In this document: positions 45,449 to 55,578 of the stretch, piece by piece
Numbering within the stretch: position 1 is the stretch's first letter
Layout of the letters: every line of letters starts with the position of its first letter
From: Mycobacteriaceae bacterium
GTDB lineage: Bacteria > Pseudomonadota > Gammaproteobacteria > Burkholderiales > Burkholderiaceae_D
DNA: 64,000 nt
NCBI GenBank assembly: GCA_903970145.1
Contig: CAJCHO010000001.1
Span: forward strand, 1 to 64,000
Direction: 5' to 3'
The notes under the pieces: model-generated
Told to the model about the DNA's origin: nothing
Database searches by the model: none
Seen by the model: only the letters and a program-made list of their open reading frames with translations
Translations under genes and position numbers: made by a program

Positions 45449-46335
45449 GATTTGATCATTGCGAGATGGCCGGTTAAGGCCTGCACCAATATCGGAACCA
45501 GCGCCGGGGCGAAGTCATGGCCCATGCCGGCGATAATCGTCAGGCGCGCACCGGAGATTTTTGCGGCGGTGTCGCGTCCGCCTGCAACCGGCACAAGTGG
45601 ATCATCGGCACCGTGAATCACCAGGGTTGGCGCGCGCACCCTGGCGAGATCTGCCGAACGATCGCCGCTGGCGATGACGGCGATCAACTGGCGTGCGGTA
45701 CCCGCCGGATTGAATGAGCGCTGCAGGCTGCGCGTCAGGCGCGCGCGCTCGGCGGCCGTCGGCGCCCGAAAGGCCGGACTGCCGATCACGTCAAACAGGT
45801 GCTCATAGTGGTCGACGAGCGCATCGAGGCTGTCACCTGCCGGTTTGCCAAGAAGCGCACTGCGCGCGCGCCGGGTCGGTCCCGGCAGCCCTCTGGCCCC
45901 GCTAGTCGACATGATCGAAGTCAGACTCAGGGTGCGATCGGGGAAGTTGGCGGCAATGAGCTGGGCAATCATGCCACCCATCGATGCGCCGACAATATGT
46001 GCTTTCTTGATGCCCAGAGCATCGAGGATGCCGATGGTGTCGTGAGCCATGTCGAGCAGCGAATACGGACTCTTGACCGACAGACCGAAAAAGTGGCGCA
46101 GCGTCGCCACGGCCACCGGCATCGCCTGTACTCCGTCGAATTTGGATGACAGCCCGCAGTCCCGGTTGTCAAAGCTGATCACCCGATATCCGGCGGCAAC
46201 GACGGCATCGACAAATTCAGGAGGCCATGCGGTCAACTGCATGCCAAGTCCCATGATCAGCACAACGGCCGGCGCGTCCGGTGCTCCCTGCTCGACTACT
46301 TCGAATTCCAGTCCATTGGACTTGATACGCGCCAT
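45445..46335 (-). CDS. Alpha/beta hydrolase
   Basis: 296 residues, ATG 46335. Alpha/beta-hydrolase motifs: VLIMGLGMQLTAWP (oxyanion region), ISFDNRDCGLSSK, the nucleophile elbow VGASMGGMIAQLIA, the acid in VIHGADDPLVP, and the terminal His in GMGHDFAP. Close to the group annotated as hydrolases or esterases with a RDCGLSSK motif. Substrate not predictable. Convergent with the LOG gene. Confidence 0.85.
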   Translation of the reverse strand: MARIKSNGLEFEVVEQGAPDAPAVVLIMGLGMQLTAWPPEFVDAVVAAGYRVISFDNRDCGLSSKFDGVQAMPVAVATLRHFFGLSVKSPYSLLDMAHDTIGILDALGIKKAHIVGASMGGMIAQLIAANFPDRTLSLTSIMSTSGARGLPGPTRRARSALLGKPAGDSLDALVDHYEHLFDVIGSPAFRAPTAAERARLTRSLQRSFNPAGTARQLIAVIASGDRSADLARVRAPTLVIHGADDPLVPVAGGRDTAAKISGARLTIIAGMGHDFAPALVPILVQALTGHLAMIKS

Positions 46336-46448
46336 GCGAATGCTCCTGATCTGTGCTCTTGGCCCGGCGCTGCCGCGTCTACTCTGACCCGCCGGTTAAC
46401 GCGCACCGAGCGCGTGCACCGGCGGCGGATTATCTCAGAACCGGGCGT

Positions 46449-48166
<1,718 letters not shown>

Positions 48167-48233
48167 TCATGCGGCAAGTGTCAATTTGTATTGAATCAAG
48201 AGCGCAATTTGCAACGGGGTTTGGCAGGTGCGG

Positions 48234-48266
48234 CGCCTAAGCACGGACACTGTCCGTGCTTAGGCG
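48234..48266. repeat. Perfect 16-bp inverted repeat with single-base loop
   Basis: CGCCTAAGCACGGACA (48234-48249), one base C, then TGTCCGTGCTTAGGCG (48251-48266). It would form a long cruciform. No T-run on either side, so not a terminator. It lies at the tadA-side edge of the island. Confidence 0.8.
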
Positions 48267-48275
48267 TCAACCTGG

Positions 48276-48315
48276 CCCCACCTGGAGCCGCGGTCCGGCA
48301 CTACGACAGGTGGGG
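48276..48315. repeat. Second inverted repeat next to the first hairpin
   Basis: CCCCACCTG (48276-48284) and CAGGTGGGG (48307-48315), a perfect 9-bp stem with a 22-base loop, ten bases after the 33-bp palindrome. The pair could be a transposon or island end, or a structured RNA. Confidence 0.65.
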
Positions 48316-48379
48316 GCTTGCCAACTGCCAAGTATTCCTTGGCCGCTAAATTGAATGTGAGAAGCGCAAACACCGCCCC

Positions 48380-48580
48380 TCATCTGGAACCAACGATCCG
48401 CGCCAAGGTTTCTTCCAGCTGACTTCGATCAGCCTCACGCTTGGCGTCGCTGCGCTCGGCCAGGTTCTGCAGCTTGCGCCGCACTGCCGGCAACTTGGCT
48501 GCGTGTGGAAGCTCGATCAGTTCGAAGTCCGGTTGCTGATGCTCAATGGAACGCAGGAACGCACACGAAGGCACATCCAA
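48380..48580 (-). pseudogene. C-terminal fragment of an AbiEii-type nucleotidyltransferase
   Basis: About 66 codons reading LDVPSCAFLRSIEHQQPDF and LPAVRRKLQNLAERSDAKRE match the last 66 residues of the intact AbiEii gene at 52.4 kb (LDEPSCAFLRSVESEQPEF, LPAVRRKLHNLAQRTDAKRE). The catalytic N-terminal four-fifths are missing. It abuts the poly-gamma-glutamate hydrolase fragment, so it is a remnant of a second AbiE locus. Confidence 0.75.
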
Positions 48581-48749
48581 TGTCGCGTGCAACGTCCGAC
48601 GTGTATTGCTCGATGCTGCCCCCATGCGGGGCTATTACTGCCACGGCCGAACCCGCGTTCGCCCGCACATGCACTCGGTAGTCAGTGCCTTCGACCTGAG
48701 CGCTGGCCAAGTCCGTGAATCCCTTGTAATGGTCCGCTGGGCTACTCAT
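48543..48749 (-). pseudogene. N-terminal fragment of a phage-type poly-gamma-glutamate hydrolase
   Basis: ATG 48749. Residues 1-58 (MSSPADHYKGFTDLASAQVE ... VIAPHGGSIEQYTSDVARDI) match the start of the PF05908 family, whose APHGG motif binds zinc. At about 48580 the homology stops and the frame runs a few codons through the AbiEii-derived sequence to a stop. It is about a quarter of the usual length and surely inactive. It lies directly downstream of hipA. Confidence 0.65.
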
Positions 48750-48823
48750 GGCACCTCCACATCGCGATAGGACGGGTTCGAGTAGCGAGCTGGACTTGCC
48801 CAGGCGTCAGTTGGCGTTGCGCC

Positions 48824-50086
48824 TCACGCATCGGGACGCCTTTCGAAGAAGAAGCAGTCAGGCAGGATGGCCGGAGCGATGTAATCGATGTCTTCGGCCG
48901 ACACATCACAGGCGAAGAAGCTGTCACGCCAATGCCGGACGACATCGACGAGCCGATCGATCTGCCCGCGCGCTTCTTCCGCCGACAAACCGAAACGCCC
49001 CGCCTGCGACAGCAGGTTGTAGATGCTGGCCGTGCGACCGTAGTCACCGACGGTCAACGCCAAGTCGCGCCTCTCCAGGCTGACCACGGGCGCGGGCACG
49101 AGATCGTAGGCCGGTGACAGTCGCCATCCCTTCTGTCTGCGCAGCAGAGCATGGTTGCGGGGATGGTCATCGTTGTTGGTCACAGCGGCATTAAAGACCA
49201 TCCGCCTGAAGAGTTCGGCACAGTCGGCTTCTGGCTTGTCAGACCATCGGCGCAAGTTGTCGGCCAGCAGCGGGTAGGACCAGCGTTCACGGTCCAGGTG
49301 GCTATCTCCGCAGTCGAGCACGGTCAAACCGCTGACAAGACCGAAGCGAAGGTAGCCCATGTCGGTGTGGTCGCGATCGAAGCGCTGCAACATCAGCACA
49401 TCGCTCTCGCCAACACGCTGGAGCCGTGCCTGTGTGACGTTCAGGCCGCATCGCCGAGCCAGATCGAGCGTGGCAAATTCGACCCGCTGCAGATTGAAGC
49501 GGTCATCTCTGACCGGAAACTTGCCGAGCCAGAGACTTTGTGCGTCCTCGATCGTGGCCTTCGGCCGTGCACCACCCATGCTGGTGCCGGGATCGAGCTG
49601 TTCGAGCAGGTGGGCGGCCACCGGGCGCCCCTCTTCGATCGCCTGTGTGGCTGCAATCAACTCGGCCAGTTGGTGCGTGCGGTTGTACTGGCGCTTGGGC
49701 GCAGGCGGTTCCGCCTTCAGCCCGAAGCTCAGGTATCCCGCTCCGTCTTGCGGCCCATGCAGCAAATAGTCGATTTCCTGAAGGTCAGCCGCGCTGCGCT
49801 CAAGCTTGTGCTCGATCACGCGCCGCCCCCAGGCGTCGGGGCCGGCATCGCGAACCGCACCGGGAATCCCCTTGAGCTGGGTGAACTCGAAGACCTCCTT
49901 GGCAAGAGGCAGCTGGAACGGATCAAGCGCGACCGCCTCCTGGCGCCGAAGGTAACGGTCGCCGTAGCGAAACCGGCCAATCTGGGTGCCGTCGGACAGC
50001 GTCTGGACCCTGAGCAGCGCTGCCGGCACCGTTTCCATGGTGCCGGGCAGCTGAATGTATACATAGGCCTCGCGCTCAGAAATCAT
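48824..50086 (-). CDS. hipA: HipA-family serine/threonine kinase toxin
   Basis: 420 residues from ATG 50086, which overlaps the end of hipB by 11 bases; the longer frame to 50179 is not needed. HipA features: N-terminal subdomain with DGTQIGRFRYGDRYLRR, LDPGTSMGGARPKATIED (gly-rich loop), MLQRFDRDH, and the catalytic region FNAAVTNNDDHPRNHALL followed by LSPAYDLVP (metal-binding Asp). Family members phosphorylate aminoacyl-tRNA synthetases such as GltX and induce dormancy. It forms a toxin-antitoxin pair with hipB. Confidence 0.88.
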   Translation of the reverse strand: MISEREAYVYIQLPGTMETVPAALLRVQTLSDGTQIGRFRYGDRYLRRQEAVALDPFQLPLAKEVFEFTQLKGIPGAVRDAGPDAWGRRVIEHKLERSAADLQEIDYLLHGPQDGAGYLSFGLKAEPPAPKRQYNRTHQLAELIAATQAIEEGRPVAAHLLEQLDPGTSMGGARPKATIEDAQSLWLGKFPVRDDRFNLQRVEFATLDLARRCGLNVTQARLQRVGESDVLMLQRFDRDHTDMGYLRFGLVSGLTVLDCGDSHLDRERWSYPLLADNLRRWSDKPEADCAELFRRMVFNAAVTNNDDHPRNHALLRRQKGWRLSPAYDLVPAPVVSLERRDLALTVGDYGRTASIYNLLSQAGRFGLSAEEARGQIDRLVDVVRHWRDSFFACDVSAEDIDYIAPAILPDCFFFERRPDA

Positions 50087-50408
50087 AGTCGTCGCTTGTC
50101 TTCCGAGCCTTGCCTGCCCGTGTCGGGCGGCGCGACGCTTCAAGCGCCTTGCCGTGGAGGTCGCTGTCGGGATCCGCAACAGCGTCCAGAGACTTGTCCA
50201 AGCCGAGCGCCCACAGCACCGTGAAGCTCACACCGACCGCCGTACCCGGCTTACCGAGTTCCAGCGCCGTGAGGGTATTTCGGTTGATGCCCGCCTTGCT
50301 GGCGAGATCGGAAACCGACCAGCCGCGCCGAATGCGCGCGACACGGATGCGCTGTCCCAGCCGGGCGATCCGGTCAGCAACTTCCAAAGGCATCACGAAT
50401 TTGCTCAT
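50076..50408 (-). CDS. hipB: HipB-type antitoxin, Xre-family DNA-binding protein
   Basis: 110 residues, ATG 50408. A Xre helix-turn-helix spans about 20-75 (IRVARIRRGWSVSDLASKAGINRNTLTALELGK). The C-terminal 30 residues are basic and likely disordered (SRRPTRAGKARKTSDDYDF). It neutralises HipA and represses the operon; the repeat just upstream of its start is the likely operator. Overlap with hipA indicates coupled translation. Confidence 0.85.
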   Translation of the reverse strand: MSKFVMPLEVADRIARLGQRIRVARIRRGWSVSDLASKAGINRNTLTALELGKPGTAVGVSFTVLWALGLDKSLDAVADPDSDLHGKALEASRRPTRAGKARKTSDDYDF

Positions 50409-50414
50409 GAAATT

Positions 50415-50437
50415 AGGCGTTAATATATTGAACGCCT
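50415..50437. promoter_or_regulatory. Candidate HipB operator
   Basis: Perfect inverted repeat AGGCGTT (50415-50421) and AACGCCT (50431-50437), with a 9-base AT-rich spacer, six bases upstream of hipB. Related TTAGGC/GCCTAA half-sites recur at about 50443-50450 and 50529-50535, possibly further binding sites. Confidence 0.5.
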
Positions 50438-50440
50438 GCT

Positions 50441-50469
50441 ATATTAGGCTCTTCCAGCTATAAACACAA
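50441..50469 (-). promoter_or_regulatory. Candidate hipBA promoter
   Basis: On the minus strand, TTGTGT (50469-50464) and TAATAT (50446-50441) are 17 bp apart. The start of transcription would fall near 50434, inside the inverted repeat, which fits autorepression by HipB. Confidence 0.4.
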
Positions 50470-50760
50470 GGTAGGCCTGGCAAAAAGAAATCGCTAAACT
50501 AGGCAAAATCGTACATAATGCCTTGTATTTTAGGCATTTTTTGCTGGCCGTCGCTGGGCGGATTTGGTCATCCGACAAGGGAATGGATAGTAAACAAGAG
50601 GGTCTGAATCCAGGCTCGGTTTGTACCGTCAGCTTTACCGCCAAACCGTTCCGCTGGTCGGCGATAGCCACCGATAGTCTTCGTGACGTAAATAGTTTTA
50701 AATCAACTACTTACGAAGACTTTTCGATTGCTGGCGATAGTCCTCGAAGGACGTATATTC

Positions 50761-50773
50761 ACTCCCACTCGAT
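50761..50773 (+). repeat. att direct repeat, left copy
   Basis: ACTCCCACTCGAT, identical to the guaA 3' end at 55909-55921 and in the same orientation. It lies outside any gene. Confidence 0.65.
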
Positions 50774-51033
50774 CATCAACGAGTCACGCAAGTCCGCGTG
50801 ATTAAAGGGATTGGCTTTGATCGACATGGGCCTTTACCGTCGCTTTTACCGTCAGAAAAACACGTCCTTTGCTAGCGCGGGAAATGGATCGATATGCGGG
50901 GCACGATTCTGGCAACACCATCATCAACCAAGCCGAATGCTACCTAGCTTGAACGAACAACACCAAGGATTTTTCGCTGCGTTCAGCGAACTCGTTCAGT
51001 AATCCCATGCCTCATGTCTAACAGGCAATCGGT
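50774..51033. other. Left end of the inner island, no gene
   Basis: Contains CTTTACCGTCGCTTTTACC (about 50833-50851), a tandem of the candidate integrase arm motif, and a short hairpin TTCGCTG/CAGCGAA (50974-50991). No coding frame was credible. The missing hsdS and hsdR would have been expected here. Confidence 0.4.
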
Positions 51034-52359
51034 TCAATTCACGCCATCGCTCCTTTCTTCCAGGCTGACCTGCCGAGCGTAATGCGGCACGGTTTGGCGG
51101 CGCTGAAAGGCATCGACGATGCGGTGTATGTCGCGCTCGCGCAGGCGGTTCTTGGGGCCGTCCTTCATAAAGCCTTGGCTGGCGTCGATCATGAAGACGC
51201 CAGTGCCTGCGGCTACGCGTTTCGCAGCAAGCGACTTGTCGATGACGACGATACAGGCCGGAATGCCGGTGCCGTAGAACAGGTTGGCTGGCAGGCCGAT
51301 GATGGCTTCGATGTAGCCCTTGCGGATCAATGCGCGGCGGATGTCGGCCTCGGCGTTTCCGCGGAATAGCACCCCGTGCGGCAGGATGCAGGCCGCACGA
51401 CCGGTGCTCTTGAGCGAGCGCACGATGTGCAGCAGGTAGGCGTAGTCGCCCTGTTTGGCCGGCGGCACACCGAAGGCCTCGAAGCGCTGCCAAGAGTCGT
51501 TGAGCGGGTCGATACCTGTGCTCCAACGCTTGTCGGAGAACGGCGGGTTGGCTACCACGTAGTCGAAGACCTTGAGGCTTTCGTTGCCGACCTTGCCCTC
51601 ACGGAACTTGGGGTCGGCCAAGGTGTTGCCCTGCTTGATCTCTGCCGTCGGGTTGTCGTGCAAGATCATGTTCATGCGCGCCAGACCGCTGGTAGCGGAG
51701 TCTTTCTCCTGGCCGTAGAGCGTGAGCTTGCTGTGCGCAGCGTCCGCCACCTTGAGCAGCAGCGAGCCCGAGCCGCATGTCGGGTCGTACACGGTGGTGT
51801 CGGGCGTAGTCTTTGCGGTGCCGATGAACAGCACCTGGGCGATCACGCGGCTAACCTCGGCTGGCGTGTAAAACTGGCCCTTACTTTTGCCACTATCAGT
51901 GGCGAAGTGCTGCATCAGGTATTCATAGGCATCGCCTAGGATGTCGTCACCATCGGCACGGTTCTTCGAAAAGTCCAGCGATTTGCTCTCGAAGATGGCC
52001 ACCAGGTCGGTGAGGCGGTCTACCATCTCCTTGCCGGTGCCGAGCTTGGCGGCATCGTTAAAGTCCGGGAAGTCGGACAGCGAGAGCTGCTCGTTCTCTT
52101 TGACTAACGGCGCAATAATCTTCTTGTTGATCTTGTCGCCGATCTCTTTGTCGCCCTTGAGCGCCACCATATCGGCAAAGCTAGCGCCGCGCGGAATGGT
52201 GAGCGGTTGATAGGGTTTGCCGGCGTACTTGTCGCCGACGTACTTGATGAACAGCAGCACCAGCACGTAGTCCTTGTACTGGCTAGCGTCCATACCGCCG
52301 CGCAGAGCGTCGCAACTTTGCCAAAGCGAAGAATAGAGTTCGGATTTCTTAAGAGCCAT
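51034..52359 (-). CDS. hsdM: Type I restriction-modification N6-adenine methylase subunit, C-terminally truncated
   Basis: 441 residues from ATG 52359 (GTG 52371 is upstream in frame). HsdM N-terminal helical domain (LKKSELYSSLWQSCDALRGG), SAM site DPTCGSGSLLLKVADA, catalytic NPPF in VVANPPFSDKRW, and CILPHGVLFRG. It ends at HYARQVSLEERSDGVN, soon after the catalytic domain, where relatives continue for tens to hundreds of residues. No hsdS or hsdR follows; the att repeat lies 260 bp on. Without a specificity subunit it is probably inactive or must borrow one in trans. Confidence 0.8.
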   Translation of the reverse strand: MALKKSELYSSLWQSCDALRGGMDASQYKDYVLVLLFIKYVGDKYAGKPYQPLTIPRGASFADMVALKGDKEIGDKINKKIIAPLVKENEQLSLSDFPDFNDAAKLGTGKEMVDRLTDLVAIFESKSLDFSKNRADGDDILGDAYEYLMQHFATDSGKSKGQFYTPAEVSRVIAQVLFIGTAKTTPDTTVYDPTCGSGSLLLKVADAAHSKLTLYGQEKDSATSGLARMNMILHDNPTAEIKQGNTLADPKFREGKVGNESLKVFDYVVANPPFSDKRWSTGIDPLNDSWQRFEAFGVPPAKQGDYAYLLHIVRSLKSTGRAACILPHGVLFRGNAEADIRRALIRKGYIEAIIGLPANLFYGTGIPACIVVIDKSLAAKRVAAGTGVFMIDASQGFMKDGPKNRLRERDIHRIVDAFQRRQTVPHYARQVSLEERSDGVN

Positions 52360-52410
52360 TAATTTTTCCACTACAGAAATGTGAGCGCCTTATCACAGCA
52401 GCGCCTTGCT

Positions 52411-53361
52411 TTATCTGGAAACCGTCACTCGCATCAGTGCTTCCTCCAACAGTCTCCGATCCGCTTCACGCTTGGCGTCAGTGCGCTGGGCCAGATTGTG
52501 CAGTTTGCGCCGCACAGCCGGCAGATCCGCCGCGTGTGCAAACCCGATCAGGCCAAATTCCGGCTGCTCGCTCTCCACGGACCGCAGGAACGCGCACGAC
52601 GGCTCATCCAGCCACGCTGCCACGCGCGACAACAAACGCTCGCGACTCTGCAGCAAGGCCCCGACCTCAATGGGCTCGGTCGTCATGCCCTTAAAGTGGG
52701 CCTCGAAGGTGGCCTCGAAATCCGCTGGCATCCGGGGCGCCAACATCTCCCAGGCTGGTTTTGGGCTGCACGTCAGGTACACGAGGAAGGTGCGCCAGAG
52801 CGCTTCGTCCGCCCGCTCGTCCTGCAGCAGCAGACCCACATCAAAGAGATCGCGCGGATGCTGCCGCGACAGTGCCGCCGCGAGCTTGCCGGCATACAGG
52901 TCGGCGAAGTCCAGCACCTGCACTTCGGCGAAGCCGAATGCCTCCTCTACCTTGGGGCGCACTACCATGCGACGCACCGGATGCATGGTGCCGCGCATTA
53001 CCGGCGTCGTCTCGATCTGCACGCGCGCGCGTCCGCGGCTAGCCACCAGCCGAGTGACCGTTCCTGCACCTTCGCCTGCCGAAGTCTGGACCTGCAGTTG
53101 CAACGGACGGGCGCGCAGCACATCGGCCAATCGCCCAAGGGCTTCAGCAATCAGCCTCGCATCCTCGGCATAGTCGTGCACCGGCAGCCAAGCCAAATCG
53201 ATGTCCACGGACAGACGTGGCAGATCGTGCTCGAACAGATTGATGGCCGTGCCGCCCTTGAGCGCGAAACGTGGCTCCTGCGCGAGCACCGGCAGAATCT
53301 CGATCAGCAGTCGCACCCGGTCGACGTAGCGCCGATCCCAATGGTCAAACCAGGTGCTCAT
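52411..53361 (-). CDS. abiEii: AbiEii toxin, nucleotidyltransferase
   Basis: 316 residues from ATG 53361, overlapping abiEi by 17 bases. Nucleotidyltransferase core FALKGGTAINLFEHDLPRLSVDIDLAWLP (GG and DxD-type acidic residues), followed by DFADLYAGKLAAALSRQHPRDLFDV. This is the DUF1814/AbiEii family, type IV toxin of the abortive-infection AbiE system, thought to block tRNA by adding nucleotides. Its C-terminal end has a truncated relative at 48.4 kb. The start extension to 53478 is a frame artefact. Confidence 0.88.
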   Translation of the reverse strand: MSTWFDHWDRRYVDRVRLLIEILPVLAQEPRFALKGGTAINLFEHDLPRLSVDIDLAWLPVHDYAEDARLIAEALGRLADVLRARPLQLQVQTSAGEGAGTVTRLVASRGRARVQIETTPVMRGTMHPVRRMVVRPKVEEAFGFAEVQVLDFADLYAGKLAAALSRQHPRDLFDVGLLLQDERADEALWRTFLVYLTCSPKPAWEMLAPRMPADFEATFEAHFKGMTTEPIEVGALLQSRERLLSRVAAWLDEPSCAFLRSVESEQPEFGLIGFAHAADLPAVRRKLHNLAQRTDAKREADRRLLEEALMRVTVSR

Positions 53362-54166
53362 CGAGGTCTCCTGGCAAGGTGATCTGGTAGGTCGGATGCA
53401 GGCGACCGCCAGGCACGAGCGCGCGCTTGCCCCGACCCAGATCGACGTCCTCCAGCGGCACGTGCGCCAGCCACGCATGCCGATGGCGATCGGCCAGCGC
53501 CAGAAACAGCCGCTTCGCCTTGATGCTGCGGCAGTGGCGCAGCAGCAGGCCGACGCGCTGCGGGCGCAATGTGGTCATGGCCTGCATCAGCGCGTCGGCC
53601 TCGTAGACCAACGCCGCGTCCGACACGCCGTCGCACAGCTCCAGCATGGCCCGCTCCGGGGTCGAGCACACCAGCGCATCGGTGCCGGGGCCGACCCGAT
53701 ACCACGCCAGCCCCTGCCCAGACAGCACGGACTCCGACACCTCTGCCGTGAACGGCGCGGCAGGCATATCTAATGGCCCCTTGCCTAGGAACGCAAAGCG
53801 CTCCTGCAACGGTAGCTTGCTCACCCAGCCTGGCGGCCGCATCGGGCCGTAGAGCGTGATTGTCCCGGCTTCGCCCAAGCGCAGGTAATGCTCGTGTCCC
53901 TGCAAGGTCAGCGCGAATCGTCCCCCCACATGGAGCGGCATCCCCTCCCCGGCCTGCAGGCTGCGCACTACCCCATTCCACTGCAGGCGCCCGCCCTGGC
54001 GCATGTACACGCCACGAGACGGTGACACGAGCCAGCCACTGCCCACATAGCGCGCGACGAGGCTATTGGAATAGCCGTGCGCCCGTAGCCAGCGACTGGA
54101 CACCAAGCACGTATCACCTAGCTCAGTTAGCAGGCGGTTTAACTTTCCTGAATTTTGGTCACCCAT
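53345..54166 (-). CDS. abiEi: AbiEi antitoxin, winged-helix regulator
   Basis: 273 residues from ATG 54166. N-terminal winged helix (about 6-60: LNRLLTELGDTCLVSSRWLRAHGYSN, LVARYVGSGWLVSPSRGVY), a central domain with FALTLQGHEHYLRLG, and a C-terminal antitoxin domain ending RLHPTYQITLPGDLDEHLV. Such proteins repress the operon and neutralise AbiEii by a type IV mechanism. Overlap with abiEii couples translation. Confidence 0.87.
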   Translation of the reverse strand: MGDQNSGKLNRLLTELGDTCLVSSRWLRAHGYSNSLVARYVGSGWLVSPSRGVYMRQGGRLQWNGVVRSLQAGEGMPLHVGGRFALTLQGHEHYLRLGEAGTITLYGPMRPPGWVSKLPLQERFAFLGKGPLDMPAAPFTAEVSESVLSGQGLAWYRVGPGTDALVCSTPERAMLELCDGVSDAALVYEADALMQAMTTLRPQRVGLLLRHCRSIKAKRLFLALADRHRHAWLAHVPLEDVDLGRGKRALVPGGRLHPTYQITLPGDLDEHLV

Positions 54167-54173
54167 AGTGCTC

Positions 54174-54202
54174 AAAATATAACTTTCTCGAACTGCTGCC
54201 AA
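54174..54202 (-). promoter_or_regulatory. Candidate abiE promoter
   Basis: On the minus strand, TTGGCA (54202-54197) and TATTTT (54179-54174) are 17 bp apart (TATATT at 15 bp is an alternative). Transcription would begin next to the ATG at 54166. A CACTT/AAGTG dyad at 54235-54245 upstream could be an AbiEi site. Confidence 0.4.
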
Positions 54203-54324
54203 GACTCAACGGTTCGATAAATGAGAAATTAGAGCACTTAAAGTGATCTTTTTATTGAAATTATAAACCATTCGCCTTCCATCGCCAGTACCACGCGCCC
54301 TGGGATATTCATGCCATCCCCCTT

Positions 54325-55578
54325 TCACACAGTCGCGCGCAGTACCGGTACCACCACGTTCTCCGGTATAAGCTTCGGCACGTAGGTCTGCCCGCCGATC
54401 CAAGCATCGACCATGTTGGCCCACTCCTGCAGCATGTGACGCCTGTGTTCGGCGTACTCGGCCTTGTTGTATATCGAGCGCGAGGATCGTCTCTCCTCGT
54501 GCGCCAGGCACTTCTCGATCCAGTCGCGGTTGAAGCCTACTTCGTTCAGCAGCGTTGATCCGGTGCGGCGCAGATCGTGGACGGTGAACGGTTCGAGCGG
54601 TACGCCCGCGCTTTCGGCTCGTTCCATCACAAGCTGCGTAACCCGGTTCAAGGTCGCATTCGACATGCAGCGATCGGCGTTATAGCGTGATGGAAGCACG
54701 AACTTGGAGCCGGCTGCACAGGTAAGGAGCGCCACGAAGATATCGAGAGCTTGCCGCGACAGATAGACCACATGGGGCTTGCGCCCCTTCATCCGCTGCT
54801 TCGGAATCGTCCAGGTGGCGGCCTCGAAATCGACCTCATCCCAAGTGGCTTGGATCAGCTCGCTCTTGCGCACCATCGTCAGCAGGATCAGGCGTAGCGC
54901 CAGCCGGATCGTCGGATAAGTGGCCACAGATTCCAACTGAATGGACATCAGGCGAATTTCTAGCGGCGACAAGGCGCGATCCTTCGGCACGAACGTCGCA
55001 ATGGACGCCGCGCCCACGCTATCGGCGGGGTTTGCTACCTTCCCCCCATGCGTATTCGCGTAGCCATAGATCTGCTTTACGATGTCGCGAATCTGAACGG
55101 CGGTCGCTGGAGCACCTCGCGCTTTTACCCGCATACACAGTGAACGTAGATCCTCTCCGTGTATCTCGTTCAAAAGGCGTTTTTCGAAAGCCGGCAGGAT
55201 GTCGCGATCCAATACGCTCTTACGCATTGACCGCGTCGACTCAGCCATCGTGGCTCCATAAAGCCATCGATTCGCATGATCGCCGAACGTCTGGGTCTCA
55301 GGCCCGCGAGCCTTCTCCCGCTGCTTCTGTAGTGCTGGCGAGATGCCCTCACCTACCAACCGCCTGGCATTCCGGAGCTTTTCCCGAGCAGCAGCGAGAG
55401 AGATGCCACCGAAACCATAGCGGCCAATGGTCAACGTCTCGCGTCGGCCATTGAGACGATAGTCGTAGCGAAAGGAAATAGCTCCTGACGGAGAAATAGC
55501 CGCGTACATGCCGTCGCGGTCTGCAACTTTGTAAAGGGCGGCGCTACCGAGGTTCCGTAAGGCAAGATGCGTAAGCAT
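54325..55578 (-). CDS. P4-type tyrosine integrase
   Basis: 417 residues, ATG 55578. N-terminal arm-binding region (YDYRLNGRRETLTIGRYGFG), core-binding domain (about 100-195), and a catalytic domain with the conserved residues: Arg in TMVRKSELIQATWDEVDFE, Lys in KQRMKGRKPHVVYLS, HDLRRTGSTLL (H-x-x-R), CLAHEERR, and the nucleophile Tyr in RSIYNKAEY. It lies 328 bp from the guaA stop, consistent with integration at the guaA 3' end. Confidence 0.9.
   Translation of the reverse strand: MLTHLALRNLGSAALYKVADRDGMYAAISPSGAISFRYDYRLNGRRETLTIGRYGFGGISLAAAREKLRNARRLVGEGISPALQKQREKARGPETQTFGDHANRWLYGATMAESTRSMRKSVLDRDILPAFEKRLLNEIHGEDLRSLCMRVKARGAPATAVQIRDIVKQIYGYANTHGGKVANPADSVGAASIATFVPKDRALSPLEIRLMSIQLESVATYPTIRLALRLILLTMVRKSELIQATWDEVDFEAATWTIPKQRMKGRKPHVVYLSRQALDIFVALLTCAAGSKFVLPSRYNADRCMSNATLNRVTQLVMERAESAGVPLEPFTVHDLRRTGSTLLNEVGFNRDWIEKCLAHEERRSSRSIYNKAEYAEHRRHMLQEWANMVDAWIGGQTYVPKLIPENVVVPVLRATV

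Larger units (their letters stand above)
48200..50760. mobile_element. Decayed outer island, tandem to the guaA-integrated element
   Basis: Carries hipBA, a truncated poly-gamma-glutamate hydrolase and an AbiEii tail. Its right end (50627 onward, CCGTCAGCTTTACCGCCAAA) matches the guaA-proximal end of the inner island (55745 onward, CCGTCAGTTTTACCGTCAAA), each lying 134-164 bp before a copy of the 13-bp att core. No integrase survives, and the left boundary is only estimated. Confidence 0.45.

Noticed and set aside
50523-50801. 92-codon plus-strand frame near the att copy
   Set aside because: Runs through att and arm-like repeats; low-quality composition and no homology recognised.
50974-50991. 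TTCGCTG/CAGCGAA hairpin as hsdM terminator
   Set aside because: On the minus strand it is followed by A-rich, not T-rich, sequence.
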